Positions 7,185 to 14,835 of a stretch of DNA of 21,976 nt are shown piece by piece. Source of the DNA: Spartobacteria bacterium UBA6821 (lineage in GTDB: Bacteria > Verrucomicrobiota > Verrucomicrobiia > Chthoniobacterales > UBA6821). Position 1 is the first letter of the stretch; every line of letters starts with the position of its first letter. Below the pieces are notes generated by a model, which saw only the letters and a list, made by a program, of their open reading frames with translations, was not told the DNA's origin and made no database searches. A program made the translations under genes and the position numbers. The DNA is taken from positions 314 through 22,289 of the forward strand of contig DKEN01000001.1 of the NCBI GenBank assembly GCA_002452515.1, written 5' to 3'.

Positions 7185-8789
7185 TCAGGATGATTGTCGT
7201 CGAACGATATCATCATGAATGTCTTCCAAACAACGCCCTCGGGTGTCCACGCCACAGTTCAACAACATCATCGCCGAAATCACCAACGGAATTGAAATAA
7301 AGGCTGCCGACGCCCCCATGTTGTTAAACAGCCCCAAGACACCCCCAAGCGCACCAAGAATACCCCCAAACTTGGAGCTTGCAGCAATGATTCCTGATCC
7401 GGTGCCACGCAGATGGATAGGATAGATTTCCGCAGAATACGGAATCAGCATTGCGATGACACCGCTAGCGCTGATGAGTAAGGAAGCTGTGGCCACGACA
7501 ATGGCTGGGGTCGAATGAATATGAGTCACGCTCATCACGAAAAATAACAGAATCGAAAGTGCCGTAAGTCCGATAAAGAGTACAAGTGCCTTGATACTGC
7601 TCCAGCGGTGATAGAGCCAGATTACTAGAGCAATCCCCGGCAAGGCGATGACAGCTGAACGCGCCAACAGGCCGCTCGCCGCGCCCCCATTCATTCCCAT
7701 ATCGCGGAGGTTGCTCGGCAGCCATAGCAAAAAACCAAAATTAACCAACCCCCACGCGATTCCTGCCATGCAGAGCCCACAGGTGAGCGGCGCATAGGTG
7801 CCACGAGCAAACTTTTTTAGTTTCCCTGATTGGGGAGCAAGTTCCTTAGGGGACCCTGCTTTCATTGCAGTTATATCTTCTATGATCACAGCGGAATATT
7901 TGGCCATCACCGCACGGGCCTCAGCATTCAACCCCATGTTCACCAGGAATCGCGGAGATTCCGGGATAAATCGATCCAAGATTATAATAATTGCTCCGGT
8001 TGGCAACCCGAGCAACCAGAGGATTCTCCAGCTAAACAATGGTTCAAGAAGTGTAGCCGATCCAGCGGCAAGGAAATATCCGGCAGCGGTTCCAAGTCCC
8101 CCCAAGCCAACCAAGAGCCATCCGCGATGAGCTGCGGGAATCATCTCGGCCATGAGCGTAAAGGTAATGGGGAGCAAGCCCCCCGCCGCCGCTCCCATCA
8201 GGAAACACATACCAAGATTCCAATTGAATGTCGGCATGGCTCCACAAATGGCCGTTGCGATAAACATGAGTGCTGAAAGCAGAATCGCCGCCCTTCGCCC
8301 AAAGGAATCGGCGAAGCGTCCCCATATCAGGGAACCGACCATCGTGCCAGTGAGGGCAAAAAGAGCCAGATATCCTGCTGTTTGTCGCGTTATTTCGTAC
8401 TCCTTCACCATGCCCGGCATCACAAACCCCAGTGTCGCCGGCTTCATGACATCTACAGCCAACGCAACGATGAGAACTACCGCTAGTTTCCAGTGTTCAA
8501 GGTTGAGAACTGTCCCTTCCTGTATGTGAAATTGTACGGTCTCGTATTGAAGGTTTCCCCGCAATTGATCGAGACGGGGCATCAAACCATAGATAGCCAT
8601 GATCAACCCGGTTGGAATCATGAACATACCAGTTAGCATCGTGCTATCCATCGGCATTCCCGCCATCTGGTATCCCATGTGCGAGGACATGATGAACATG
8701 GGAAAATGACAGAGTACCCCCGCAACAATAAGGAGGCATCCGATCCAGAAGGCAACCGGGTGATGAAATAAAATTCCGTTTGATTTCAA
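7185..8789 (-). CDS. MFS transporter with Met-rich N-terminal hairpin
   Basis: This 534-residue membrane protein of the major facilitator superfamily has the loop motif GRFADSFGRR between the second and third core helices and PESPRFLV after helix 6, a pattern of the sugar/metabolite:H+ symporter group. About twelve hydrophobic helices start near residue 102. Before them is an extra two-helix hairpin (about residues 11-30 and 51-70) joined by a methionine-rich loop, giving roughly 14 helices. The start is a TTG at 8789; the next in-frame Met (31) would cut off the first helix. It lies on the opposite strand to both operons, after a 240-nt region with inverted repeats. It may import a precursor or export a product of the cluster, or be a passenger; its substrate is not readable. 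Confidence 0.85.
   Translation of the reverse strand: MKSNGILFHHPVAFWIGCLLIVAGVLCHFPMFIMSSHMGYQMAGMPMDSTMLTGMFMIPTGLIMAIYGLMPRLDQLRGNLQYETVQFHIQEGTVLNLEHWKLAVVLIVALAVDVMKPATLGFVMPGMVKEYEITRQTAGYLALFALTGTMVGSLIWGRFADSFGRRAAILLSALMFIATAICGAMPTFNWNLGMCFLMGAAAGGLLPITFTLMAEMIPAAHRGWLLVGLGGLGTAAGYFLAAGSATLLEPLFSWRILWLLGLPTGAIIIILDRFIPESPRFLVNMGLNAEARAVMAKYSAVIIEDITAMKAGSPKELAPQSGKLKKFARGTYAPLTCGLCMAGIAWGLVNFGFLLWLPSNLRDMGMNGGAASGLLARSAVIALPGIALVIWLYHRWSSIKALVLFIGLTALSILLFFVMSVTHIHSTPAIVVATASLLISASGVIAMLIPYSAEIYPIHLRGTGSGIIAASSKFGGILGALGGVLGLFNNMGASAAFISIPLVISAMMLLNCGVDTRGRCLEDIHDDIVRRQSS
8619..8708 (-). other. Met/His-rich loop in the MFS transporter
   Basis: This codes for residues 28-57 of the MFS protein. 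Nine of the 27 residues from 31 to 57 are Met (31, 34, 38, 42, 45, 47, 51, 55, 57), with His28 and His37 alongside. The segment sits between two extra N-terminal helices, including HMGYQMAGMPMD. Clusters of Met and His can bind Cu(I)/Ag(I) in unrelated metal transporters; here that is only a suggestion. Confidence 0.6.
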
Positions 8790-8813
8790 CTTTAGTATTT
8801 CAGTGTCCCGAGG

Positions 8814-8838
8814 CTATGAGGTTCGCATCCATTCATAG
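8814..8838. repeat. Inverted repeat upstream of the MFS gene
   Basis: CTATGA (8814-8819) and TCATAG (8833-8838) form perfect 6-bp arms around a 13-nt spacer, 25 nt upstream of the MFS start. It is close enough to be an operator or part of the 5' leader, but short enough to be chance. Confidence 0.35.
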
Positions 8839-8897
8839 ACAGAAACTTGAGATGGGTGATAGGGATTAAGTCCGCTTTCACACTTCTTTTTTATCCA

Positions 8898-8914
8898 GTG
8901 GATCAATCATCCAC
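8898..8914. repeat. Perfect 6-bp inverted repeat in the MFS upstream region
   Basis: GTGGAT (8898-8903) and ATCCAC (8909-8914) flank a 5-nt spacer. No T-run follows on either strand in the terminator position, so an operator-like site is more likely than a terminator. It lies 6 bp from the next inverted repeat. Confidence 0.45.
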
Positions 8915-8919
8915 AGAAT

Positions 8920-8943
8920 TTATCGGGTAAAAGTTACCGATAA
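8920..8943. promoter_or_regulatory. Long imperfect palindrome between methyltransferase and MFS genes
   Basis: TTATCGGGTAA (8920-8930) and TTACCGATAA (8934-8943) pair as 10 bp with one bulged G around a 3-nt centre. It sits about 130 nt upstream of the MFS start and 86 nt beyond the methyltransferase stop, both genes reading on the minus strand. Its symmetry suits a dimeric regulator; it could also end the methyltransferase transcript, but no U-run follows. No regulator gene is present in the window. Confidence 0.45.
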
Positions 8944-9029
8944 GTTCAATCGAAATTTATTTAAACCTGAAACCAGCCGAAAGGCTTGATATTGAAGGCA
9001 TGATCTAACTCAGATGGTGGCGCCCGGTT

Positions 9030-9761
9030 TCAATGCCGCGAAACGATTCGGAGCAAATAACTACTGAAGGGAGTTTTTCCCCACAGAGGCCGCGCCTCGA
9101 CCAAGCATCCTTCTTTCTCGAATTCAGCGATCAGCGACTCGAGTCTCGGAAAGTTGATTTGGCCTCCGCTGATCCATCCGCTGCAACGGGTCCACCATTC
9201 TTCCAGAAGAGTAACGACGGAACGCCAACCGCATTCCCTCACCCCATTGCGTAGGAGTACCAACGAACCTTCCTTCGCGGCTTGTGCCAATCGTCGGATC
9301 AATTTCCCCTGCTGCTCTTCGGGTAAATAGTGAAGAATATCAAATGCACAGATCACGGACGCATTCTCTAGCGGAAATTCCATCAAATCGGCCTCATGAA
9401 GTGTCATGCTCTCATATCCCATGCGTTGGGCAGCAGCACGCCCCTCGTTGATTTTCCAGCCCCCCAAATCGCATCCCTTGTAGGAAACAGGAGATCCATC
9501 TATTTTGATCCAAAAGCCCAAAAGCCCAAGTCCGCAACCAAGGTCGATCACACCCCCCCCCTTCTCACGAATGGACTCCAAGGCCACATCAAAGACCGGA
9601 TCGGCCAATAATTTACCCCTGATATATCCCCGAAGCCAATGCCCTCGGTAAAATGCCTCTGCAATTTTTCCTGCTCTGGTCTTGCGGTCGGGAGCAACAG
9701 CATCAATTCCTTCGTGAAAATCATCCATCTCCCTCATTTGAGACGCCATTGATGCGGTCAT
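9030..9761 (-). CDS. Class I SAM-dependent methyltransferase
   Basis: The protein has the SAM-binding motif I VIDLGCGLGLLGF and the acidic motif II region KGCDLGG. A post-motif segment SVICAFDILHYLPEEQQGK is typical of class I methyltransferases. I chose the ATG at 9761 (243 residues). The frame extends to a GTG at 9905 (291 residues), but that would overlap the divergent acyltransferase by 84 bp and add a stretch with no clear domain. Methyltransferases of this size occur beside acyltransferases in aryl-polyene-type clusters, where they may methylate the head group; the substrate here is unknown. A run of nine G on the coding strand lies just upstream of motif I. It shares the short divergent control region with operon B. 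Confidence 0.85.
   Translation of the reverse strand: MTASMASQMREMDDFHEGIDAVAPDRKTRAGKIAEAFYRGHWLRGYIRGKLLADPVFDVALESIREKGGGVIDLGCGLGLLGFWIKIDGSPVSYKGCDLGGWKINEGRAAAQRMGYESMTLHEADLMEFPLENASVICAFDILHYLPEEQQGKLIRRLAQAAKEGSLVLLRNGVRECGWRSVVTLLEEWWTRCSGWISGGQINFPRLESLIAEFEKEGCLVEARPLWGKTPFSSYLLRIVSRH
9553..9561. repeat. C9 (G9 on coding strand) homopolymer tract in the methyltransferase gene
   Basis: Nine consecutive C on the plus strand encode the EKGGGV segment just before SAM motif I of the methyltransferase. A single-base slip would truncate the enzyme before its SAM-binding site. It may be a phase-variation tract or simply a place prone to sequencing error. Confidence 0.6.
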
Positions 9762-9821
9762 CAAACCAATTAAGTTCGTGAGTTCTTTGCAAAAAGTTTC
9801 TACCACAATGGACAGGCTGCG

Positions 9822-10613
9822 ATGAAAGTACCCCTCCCGAACAAGAGAATGGATGATTTCCAAAGCATTGCGAAGCAAGCGGGTGCGGCAAGCAGCAACT
9901 ACCACTTCCAGTTCCTAGCTCACTGCTATTTTCTTTCCTCTGGTCTGTGGCTTTGGTGCCGATGGGCGCTGCGCCGATTACTTTCTCTTGGAACAAGGAA
10001 TGTTTTGGAGGAGCGCACAGGTTTGGTTCGGCGTTTCCATACTTATCTCGATCTCCTAAAGAGCTGGGGAATTATCGAACTGGAGTTTGTTGGTTTTGAG
10101 GATTTGGCCTCTTGGCAGGGATCTGTGATTGCCCCAAACCACCCCTCCATCCTTGATGTCATGCTTCTCATGACCAGAATTCCCTCCCTCGACTGTGTCA
10201 TGAACACCAAACTTCTGAGCAATCCAATCACTTCGGGAGGGGCACGCCTTTGTGATTTCATTCAAAATGACTCACTGCTTCGGATGGTGAAAACCTGCAA
10301 AGAGCGTCTCACAACTGGTGCCAATATTTTGATTTTTCCTGAGGGCACCCGTACTACACATCCTCCACTGGGCTCCTTTCATCATAGCTATGCTCTCGCT
10401 GCCAAATGTTCAGGGGCGCCGATCCGGACTGTTATCATCGAGTGTAACTCAGAATACTTTGGTCGTAGGTTCTCCTATTTCAAACCTGCCCGTTGCCCCA
10501 TACGGTTCCGCATTACCGAAGGAAAGATTTTTCACACATCTCCCTCGTCATGCACACGTTCCCTCTCTTCGGAAGTCGAAGATTACTTCCGCAGTGTGCT
10601 GGGAAAAAATTAA
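9822..10613 (+). CDS. Lysophospholipid-type (PlsC/LPLAT) acyltransferase
   Basis: This 263-residue protein has the acyltransferase motif NHPSILD (His107, Asp112, the HxxxxD catalytic pair) and motif III FPEGTRT (residues 172-178). A hydrophobic N-terminal segment around residues 31-50 is a likely membrane anchor. PlsC-family enzymes move acyl chains from acyl-ACP or acyl-CoA to a glycerol phosphate or related hydroxyl at the inner membrane. Homologous genes sit in aryl-polyene clusters and are thought to help attach the polyene to a lipid. The ATG at 9822 leaves 60 bp to the methyltransferase start; an ATG at 9849 is an alternative. It is the first gene of operon B, and its TAA is 3 bp before the next ATG. 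Confidence 0.87.
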   Translation: MKVPLPNKRMDDFQSIAKQAGAASSNYHFQFLAHCYFLSSGLWLWCRWALRRLLSLGTRNVLEERTGLVRRFHTYLDLLKSWGIIELEFVGFEDLASWQGSVIAPNHPSILDVMLLMTRIPSLDCVMNTKLLSNPITSGGARLCDFIQNDSLLRMVKTCKERLTTGANILIFPEGTRTTHPPLGSFHHSYALAAKCSGAPIRTVIIECNSEYFGRRFSYFKPARCPIRFRITEGKIFHTSPSSCTRSLSSEVEDYFRSVLGKN

Positions 10614-10616
10614 GCG

Positions 10617-11396
10617 ATGAATCACTCATCAGGTAACACGAAGCATTGCGTCATTATTCCGAGCTATAATTCCGGATCACAGCTGGAACCAACAGTTCGT
10701 GAAGTTTTGGAATACTCCTCCACCGTGATCGTTGTCATTGACGGTTCCACAGATGGCAGCCAATCAGATGTACTTCTGTTGGCCAATAAGTTACCCCAAC
10801 TGCACATCATCACTCTTACAGAGAATTCCGGAAAAGGAGCGGCCGTGTTAAAGGGGTTTAAATTTGCGCTCCAGCAGGGATTCACTCATGCAGTCGTCTT
10901 TGATTCCGACGGCCAGCATGATGCATCCGATCTTCCCCGATTTTTCGCAGCTTCCGCTAAATACCCTGAGGCGATGATTCTTGGGGTGCCTCTCTTCGGC
11001 ACCGAGGCACCGGGATTGAGAGTTAATGGCCGACTCGTGGGAAACTGGTGGACTAATCTTGAAACCCTCTGGGGTGGAATTCACGACTCCCTCTTTGGTT
11101 TTCGCCTCTATCCCATTATCCCATCACTTCAAATTCTGAACAGTATCCGTGGTGGTCGACGCTTCGATTTTGATACCCAACTGGCTGTGCGGCTTTACTG
11201 GCTAGGTGTTCCTCCAGTGAATCTATCCACACCGGTTTACTACAAAAAGAAGGATGAGGGCGGCGTCAGTCACTTCCGCTATCTCCGGGATAATTTGCTT
11301 CTCGTGGTCGTCCACACGCAGCTTACCTTGCACGCGCTTACCATCATTCCCCGGTTAATTCGATTAAGGCATCAAAATAAGCTGAATGTGTTGTGA
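10617..11396 (+). CDS. Family 2 glycosyltransferase
   Basis: This 259-residue GT-A fold enzyme has an N-terminal CVIIPSYNSG strand, VIDGSTDGS (Asp42-Asp46, nucleotide-binding) and the metal-binding DxD as DSD (Asp96, Asp98) in VVFDSDGQHD. Near residue 180 is a conserved GGRRFDFDTQLAVR segment with an acidic patch. No multi-helix membrane part is present, only a weakly hydrophobic C-terminal helix, so it is probably a cytoplasmic or membrane-associated enzyme that transfers one sugar or sugar-phosphate from a nucleotide or polyprenyl donor. In aryl-polyene clusters a similar GT2 is often fused to an LpxL-type acyltransferase; here the two are separate genes. It overlaps the next gene by GTGA (11393-11396). 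Confidence 0.88.
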   Translation: MNHSSGNTKHCVIIPSYNSGSQLEPTVREVLEYSSTVIVVIDGSTDGSQSDVLLLANKLPQLHIITLTENSGKGAAVLKGFKFALQQGFTHAVVFDSDGQHDASDLPRFFAASAKYPEAMILGVPLFGTEAPGLRVNGRLVGNWWTNLETLWGGIHDSLFGFRLYPIIPSLQILNSIRGGRRFDFDTQLAVRLYWLGVPPVNLSTPVYYKKKDEGGVSHFRYLRDNLLLVVVHTQLTLHALTIIPRLIRLRHQNKLNVL

Positions 11397-12211
11397 AGCT
11401 CTTTTCCCCACAAAATCGCCGTATCCTTACTTATGCCGCTTCTGGGATACTGGGCGGTGCCGCGGCAAGGCAGGCAGCTGCCGGCTCTTTTCAAAGTGCC
11501 CATTATTTTGCCATGGCTGGTACTGCTGCACTACTGCTCCCCACACTTATTAGAAACTCCCGTTGCTTTGGCTCTGTTACCACTGATTTCTCAACGTCCC
11601 GTCGTGAAGTCTGGGTTACGATTGACGATGGACCTCATCCTGAAAACACCCCTGAGATTCTTGAAGTCCTTGGAAATCATGGGGCAAAAGCCACATTTTT
11701 TGGAATCGGCAGGAATATACTCCAATGGCCTCATCTTGCACGGGCCGTCATCAGTGAGGGACACCAGCTGCAGAATCATACATTTCATCACCAAGCAGGT
11801 ACCTTCTGGGCAGCACTACCGAACCGGGTGCGGAAGGAAATTGAATTGTGCAACAGTGCCATCCGTCAAACGACAGGCGTCGAGTCCTTCCAATTCAGAG
11901 CCCCGGTTGGCATTGCCAATCCCTTTGTTCATGCAGTAGCGGAACAAGCAGGTTTACAAATGATCGGATGGTCAGCAACGGGACTTGATGGTATCCCACA
12001 TCAACCGGAACGCGTCGTTCAAAAAATCCTCCGTAATGTCCGCCCCGGTGCGATCATTCTCATCCATGAAGGCAGTCTCCCCGGACTCAGGAAAGGAGTT
12101 CGTGCACAAACCCTTGATGCACTCTTACGCAAGCTCTCTGAGAACGGGTATAAGGCAGTAGTTCCCTCTCTTGCGACGCATGGAGCAACGCCTTTACTTG
12201 GTCAGTCCTGA
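11393..12211 (+). CDS. Polysaccharide deacetylase (NodB homology domain, CE4)
   Basis: This 272-residue protein has all main CE4 motifs: TIDDGPHP (residues 76-83; Asp78 base, Asp79 metal), HTFHH (His129 and His133, metal), RAPVG (169-173), and ILIHEG (His225). The N-terminus has hydrophobic stretches near residues 10-24 and 36-50, so it is probably anchored in the inner membrane with the catalytic domain outside, although the exact topology is uncertain. CE4 enzymes remove N- or O-acetyl groups from sugars. It starts with a GTG overlapping the GT2 stop, so the two are co-translated, which suggests it acts on the sugar that the GT2 adds. Such a gene is not a usual part of aryl-polyene clusters. 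The next gene begins 29 bp downstream. Confidence 0.88.
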   Translation: MKLFSPQNRRILTYAASGILGGAAARQAAAGSFQSAHYFAMAGTAALLLPTLIRNSRCFGSVTTDFSTSRREVWVTIDDGPHPENTPEILEVLGNHGAKATFFGIGRNILQWPHLARAVISEGHQLQNHTFHHQAGTFWAALPNRVRKEIELCNSAIRQTTGVESFQFRAPVGIANPFVHAVAEQAGLQMIGWSATGLDGIPHQPERVVQKILRNVRPGAIILIHEGSLPGLRKGVRAQTLDALLRKLSENGYKAVVPSLATHGATPLLGQS

Positions 12212-12240
12212 CAATATACTTAAGGTTCATTAGCTTCATC

Positions 12241-12519
12241 ATGCCTGACGTCACCATCGACCGCCTTAAACAACTTTTAATCGAGAACTGCATGATCAGG
12301 ATTGATCCCTGTGACATCACCGAAGAAACGCCTCTTTTCGGCCCAGAAGGCATCGGTCTTGATTCCCTTGATGCATTGCAAATCATCATCGCGGTCGAAA
12401 AAACCTACGGAATCATCATTGGAGATCCGGCAACCGCCAAGGATGCCCTTCAAAGCCTTGGCATTCTCCGCGACTGGATTATCAAGCGTCTGGCAATTCG
12501 CAACACCGTAATGCCCTGA
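12241..12519 (+). CDS. Acyl carrier protein 2
   Basis: This is a 92-residue carrier protein with the phosphopantetheine site GLDSLD (Ser42) and the following helix DALQIIIAVEKTYGI. It differs clearly from ACP1 in sequence, which suggests separate partners: ACP1 with the ligase and flavoenzymes of operon A, ACP2 with the ketosynthase, dehydratase and acyltransferases of operon B. Its TGA lies 2 bp before the start of the halogenase-like gene, so that enzyme may act on an ACP2-bound substrate; the pairing is inferred from position only. Confidence 0.92.
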   Translation: MPDVTIDRLKQLLIENCMIRIDPCDITEETPLFGPEGIGLDSLDALQIIIAVEKTYGIIIGDPATAKDALQSLGILRDWIIKRLAIRNTVMP

Positions 12520-12521
12520 CG

Positions 12522-13793
12522 ATGAGTTTGGCCCCTATCTACGATGTAGCCATCGTTGGCGGGGGTCCAGCCGGGGCTGCGGCCGGGGCTCAACTCTCAA
12601 AAGCAGGCAAGAGAGTCATCATTCTTGAAAAGGAAGCCTTCCCTCGCTTTTCCATCGGTGAGTCGCTTCTGCCTTGTGGAAACGATCTCCTTCGTGAAAT
12701 CGGTGTCTGGGAGAAACTCGAAAACGCCGGTTTTCTTCGTAAATATGGGGCCGAATTCTGCACGGGTGACGGTTCGCGGCTGCAGCGCTTCTGGTTTGGT
12801 CAGAATATGGGGACGTCCCACGAGTATTCCTACCAGGTGGAGCGCGCCCACTTTGATCAGTTACTCCTGGATCATGCGCGCTCACAAGGATGCGAGGTTC
12901 ATGAGCAAACACGCGTTGAGACGATTGATCATCAAACTGCAGAATCCATGACTCTTCAGTGCGCTGGATTGAATGGTGCCATCACGATCAAAACCCGTTG
13001 GATCATCGATGCAAGCGGCAGGTCTGCATTCTCTGGTGGAAAAATTGGCCTGCATCGACGCAGCACCCAAAAATCACGAAGGGTCGCGATCTTTGGACAT
13101 TTTGAAGGGGTATTCAGAAACGGGGGCAAGGCAGAGGGACACATCACGATCGCCCGCTTCGCCAAGGGGTGGTTCTGGCTGATACCCCTTGCAGGAGGGC
13201 GCACATCCGTCGGCGTGGTGCTCCCCTCCAAAGATGCGGGGATAAGTTCCGGACGAGGACTCGAGGAAATCTTTCAAGAGGCAGTAGACTCGAACGATGA
13301 GGTGCGCACCCGACTGCATGGGGCAAAAATCATGGCTCCCCTGAGGGCTACGGGAGATTACAGTTGGAAATTCTCCCGCTTTGCCACTCCTCGCATTCTC
13401 CTCACGGGTGATGCTGCGGGATTTGTGGATCCAATTTTTTCCTCAGGGGTCATGCTGGCACTTAAATCCGCTGTACTTGCCGCTGAATACATTGTCAGGG
13501 CCTCTGACTCAGACCGGTCACTCACGCGCTGGGAATGTTTTTCCTATACCCGTGAAGTCACCGGCTGGATGCAGCAGTACTCACAGATCATCCGGTCATT
13601 TTATGATCGCGCTGGCTTCGAGGTTTTTATGAACCCCTCTCCTTTCCTTCAGATTCCAGGGAGCATTGGCAGGTTGCTGGGAGGGAATACTCATCCAGGA
13701 TTTCTGGATCGCCTGCGCCTCGCGGTCTTTCACTTCATTTGCACATTGCAGCGTTTCGTGAGAATGGCTCCACCCATTCACTCATTGAGGTAA
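12522..13793 (+). CDS. Flavin-dependent halogenase-like oxidoreductase 2
   Basis: This 423-residue flavoprotein has the FAD motif VAIVGGGPAGAAAGAQL, GESLLP (residues 46-51) and Lys74 in GFLRKYGAEF at the position of the halogenase catalytic lysine. It also has WFWLIP (217-222, WxWxIP) and FVDPIFSSG (301-309, FxxPxxSxG). The match to the PltA/PrnC/CmlS-type halogenases, which chlorinate carrier-bound or free aromatic substrates, is better than in the first copy: the GESLLP and FVDPxFSxG forms are the usual ones. A non-halogenating oxidoreductase of the same branch remains possible. It follows ACP2 by 2 bp, which suits a carrier-bound substrate. No flavin reductase is in view. A 58-bp gap with a clear Shine-Dalgarno sequence separates it from the next gene. 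Confidence 0.78.
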   Translation: MSLAPIYDVAIVGGGPAGAAAGAQLSKAGKRVIILEKEAFPRFSIGESLLPCGNDLLREIGVWEKLENAGFLRKYGAEFCTGDGSRLQRFWFGQNMGTSHEYSYQVERAHFDQLLLDHARSQGCEVHEQTRVETIDHQTAESMTLQCAGLNGAITIKTRWIIDASGRSAFSGGKIGLHRRSTQKSRRVAIFGHFEGVFRNGGKAEGHITIARFAKGWFWLIPLAGGRTSVGVVLPSKDAGISSGRGLEEIFQEAVDSNDEVRTRLHGAKIMAPLRATGDYSWKFSRFATPRILLTGDAAGFVDPIFSSGVMLALKSAVLAAEYIVRASDSDRSLTRWECFSYTREVTGWMQQYSQIIRSFYDRAGFEVFMNPSPFLQIPGSIGRLLGGNTHPGFLDRLRLAVFHFICTLQRFVRMAPPIHSLR

Positions 13794-13834
13794 TCATGAG
13801 GACCTTAAGGAGATGCCTGGTGCACTTTAAACTG

Positions 13835-13841
13835 AAAGGAG
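13835..13841 (+). promoter_or_regulatory. Shine-Dalgarno sequence of the LpxL-type acyltransferase gene
   Basis: AAAGGAG lies 10 nt before the ATG at 13852. It supports this start and is worth noting because most other genes in the window lack a recognisable Shine-Dalgarno sequence and instead start by overlap with the previous gene. Confidence 0.7.
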
Positions 13842-13851
13842 TCATCCGACC

Positions 13852-14835
13852 ATGACTCCTCCCATGCTACTTGCATCACTTGGTGGAGCATTTCTTCTGG
13901 TTTCGATGGTCTTTCTTGCAAATGGCAAGGATTACCGAAAACGAGGTTTTTATCGCAAGTTCTACACACCCAATGCCTTTAATCTCATCCTTTTTGGATG
14001 GCGGATACTCGGCGAGACCGGATCTTGGGTCATCACCCGGATCATCGGGCTTGGATATGCCCTAACGCACCCGGCAACCGTTCAAGTAGTGCGCTCTAAC
14101 ATGGCCCTTTTGAATCCCCAAAGGTCTTCCTATGCGTCGGCCTGTAGACTCTTTGTCAATCAGGCGGAGTGTTTTTCTACCTACGGACGCCTTGCACTTG
14201 GCCGACCCGAAGAGGTGATGGCTCTCATTGGGCACCGCGAGGGATTTTCTCATCTCAAAGCAGCCCATGATGCAGGGAAAGGCTGCTTTCTCGTGACGGG
14301 CCATTTGGGCTTTTTTGAACTTGGCGGACTGGTAATGACTCAGCTCGGTTTTTCAATGACAGCGCTTACCCTTCCGGAACCTTCGCCTGCCCTGACGCAA
14401 TGGCGTTCTGATTTTCGGGAACGATGGGGGGTGAAAACAATTGTCGTCAGGGATGATTCCTTCTCTGTCCTGGATATCGTGCGCTCGTTGCGTGAGGGCA
14501 GCTTTATCGCCTCATTGGCTGATCGTCCTTACGATGACAATCCGATACCGGTGGATTGCCCTCACGGTCAGATTCTGTTCTCAAAAGGGCCCGTCCTTCT
14601 CTCGTTACTGGCAGGGTGCCCAGTCATACCGGTTGGCATTATCAAACGGGCTGACGGAAAATATGATATTGAGGCGGGTACCATCATTGAACCGCGCTGG
14701 CTGCCCGAAGGTCGTGAAGCAACTCTGGCGCACTACACACGCCAAATTGCAGCCGTACTCGTCCCGATGTTTGCACGTACTCCTGAGCAGTGGTACCACT
14801 ACTCCCCCTTACGCCACGAATCACCTTCCCGATGA
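13852..14835 (+). CDS. LpxL/LpxM-type lipid acyltransferase
   Basis: This 327-residue protein has an N-terminal hydrophobic anchor (about residues 5-22) and the catalytic HxxxxE motif in TGHLGFFELGG (His151, Glu156). A downstream SLADRPYDDNP segment and the C-terminal PEQWYHYSP motif are typical of the lipid A late-acyltransferase family. These enzymes use acyl-ACP to acylate a glycolipid at the cytoplasmic face of the inner membrane. In aryl-polyene clusters an LpxL-like domain is found with the GT2 and is thought to help anchor the product. Here it follows the second halogenase-like gene and overlaps the dehydratase by ATGA (14832-14835). It could acylate the sugar placed by the GT2, possibly at the amine freed by the deacetylase; that is inference. 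Confidence 0.87.
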   Translation: MTPPMLLASLGGAFLLVSMVFLANGKDYRKRGFYRKFYTPNAFNLILFGWRILGETGSWVITRIIGLGYALTHPATVQVVRSNMALLNPQRSSYASACRLFVNQAECFSTYGRLALGRPEEVMALIGHREGFSHLKAAHDAGKGCFLVTGHLGFFELGGLVMTQLGFSMTALTLPEPSPALTQWRSDFRERWGVKTIVVRDDSFSVLDIVRSLREGSFIASLADRPYDDNPIPVDCPHGQILFSKGPVLLSLLAGCPVIPVGIIKRADGKYDIEAGTIIEPRWLPEGREATLAHYTRQIAAVLVPMFARTPEQWYHYSPLRHESPSR

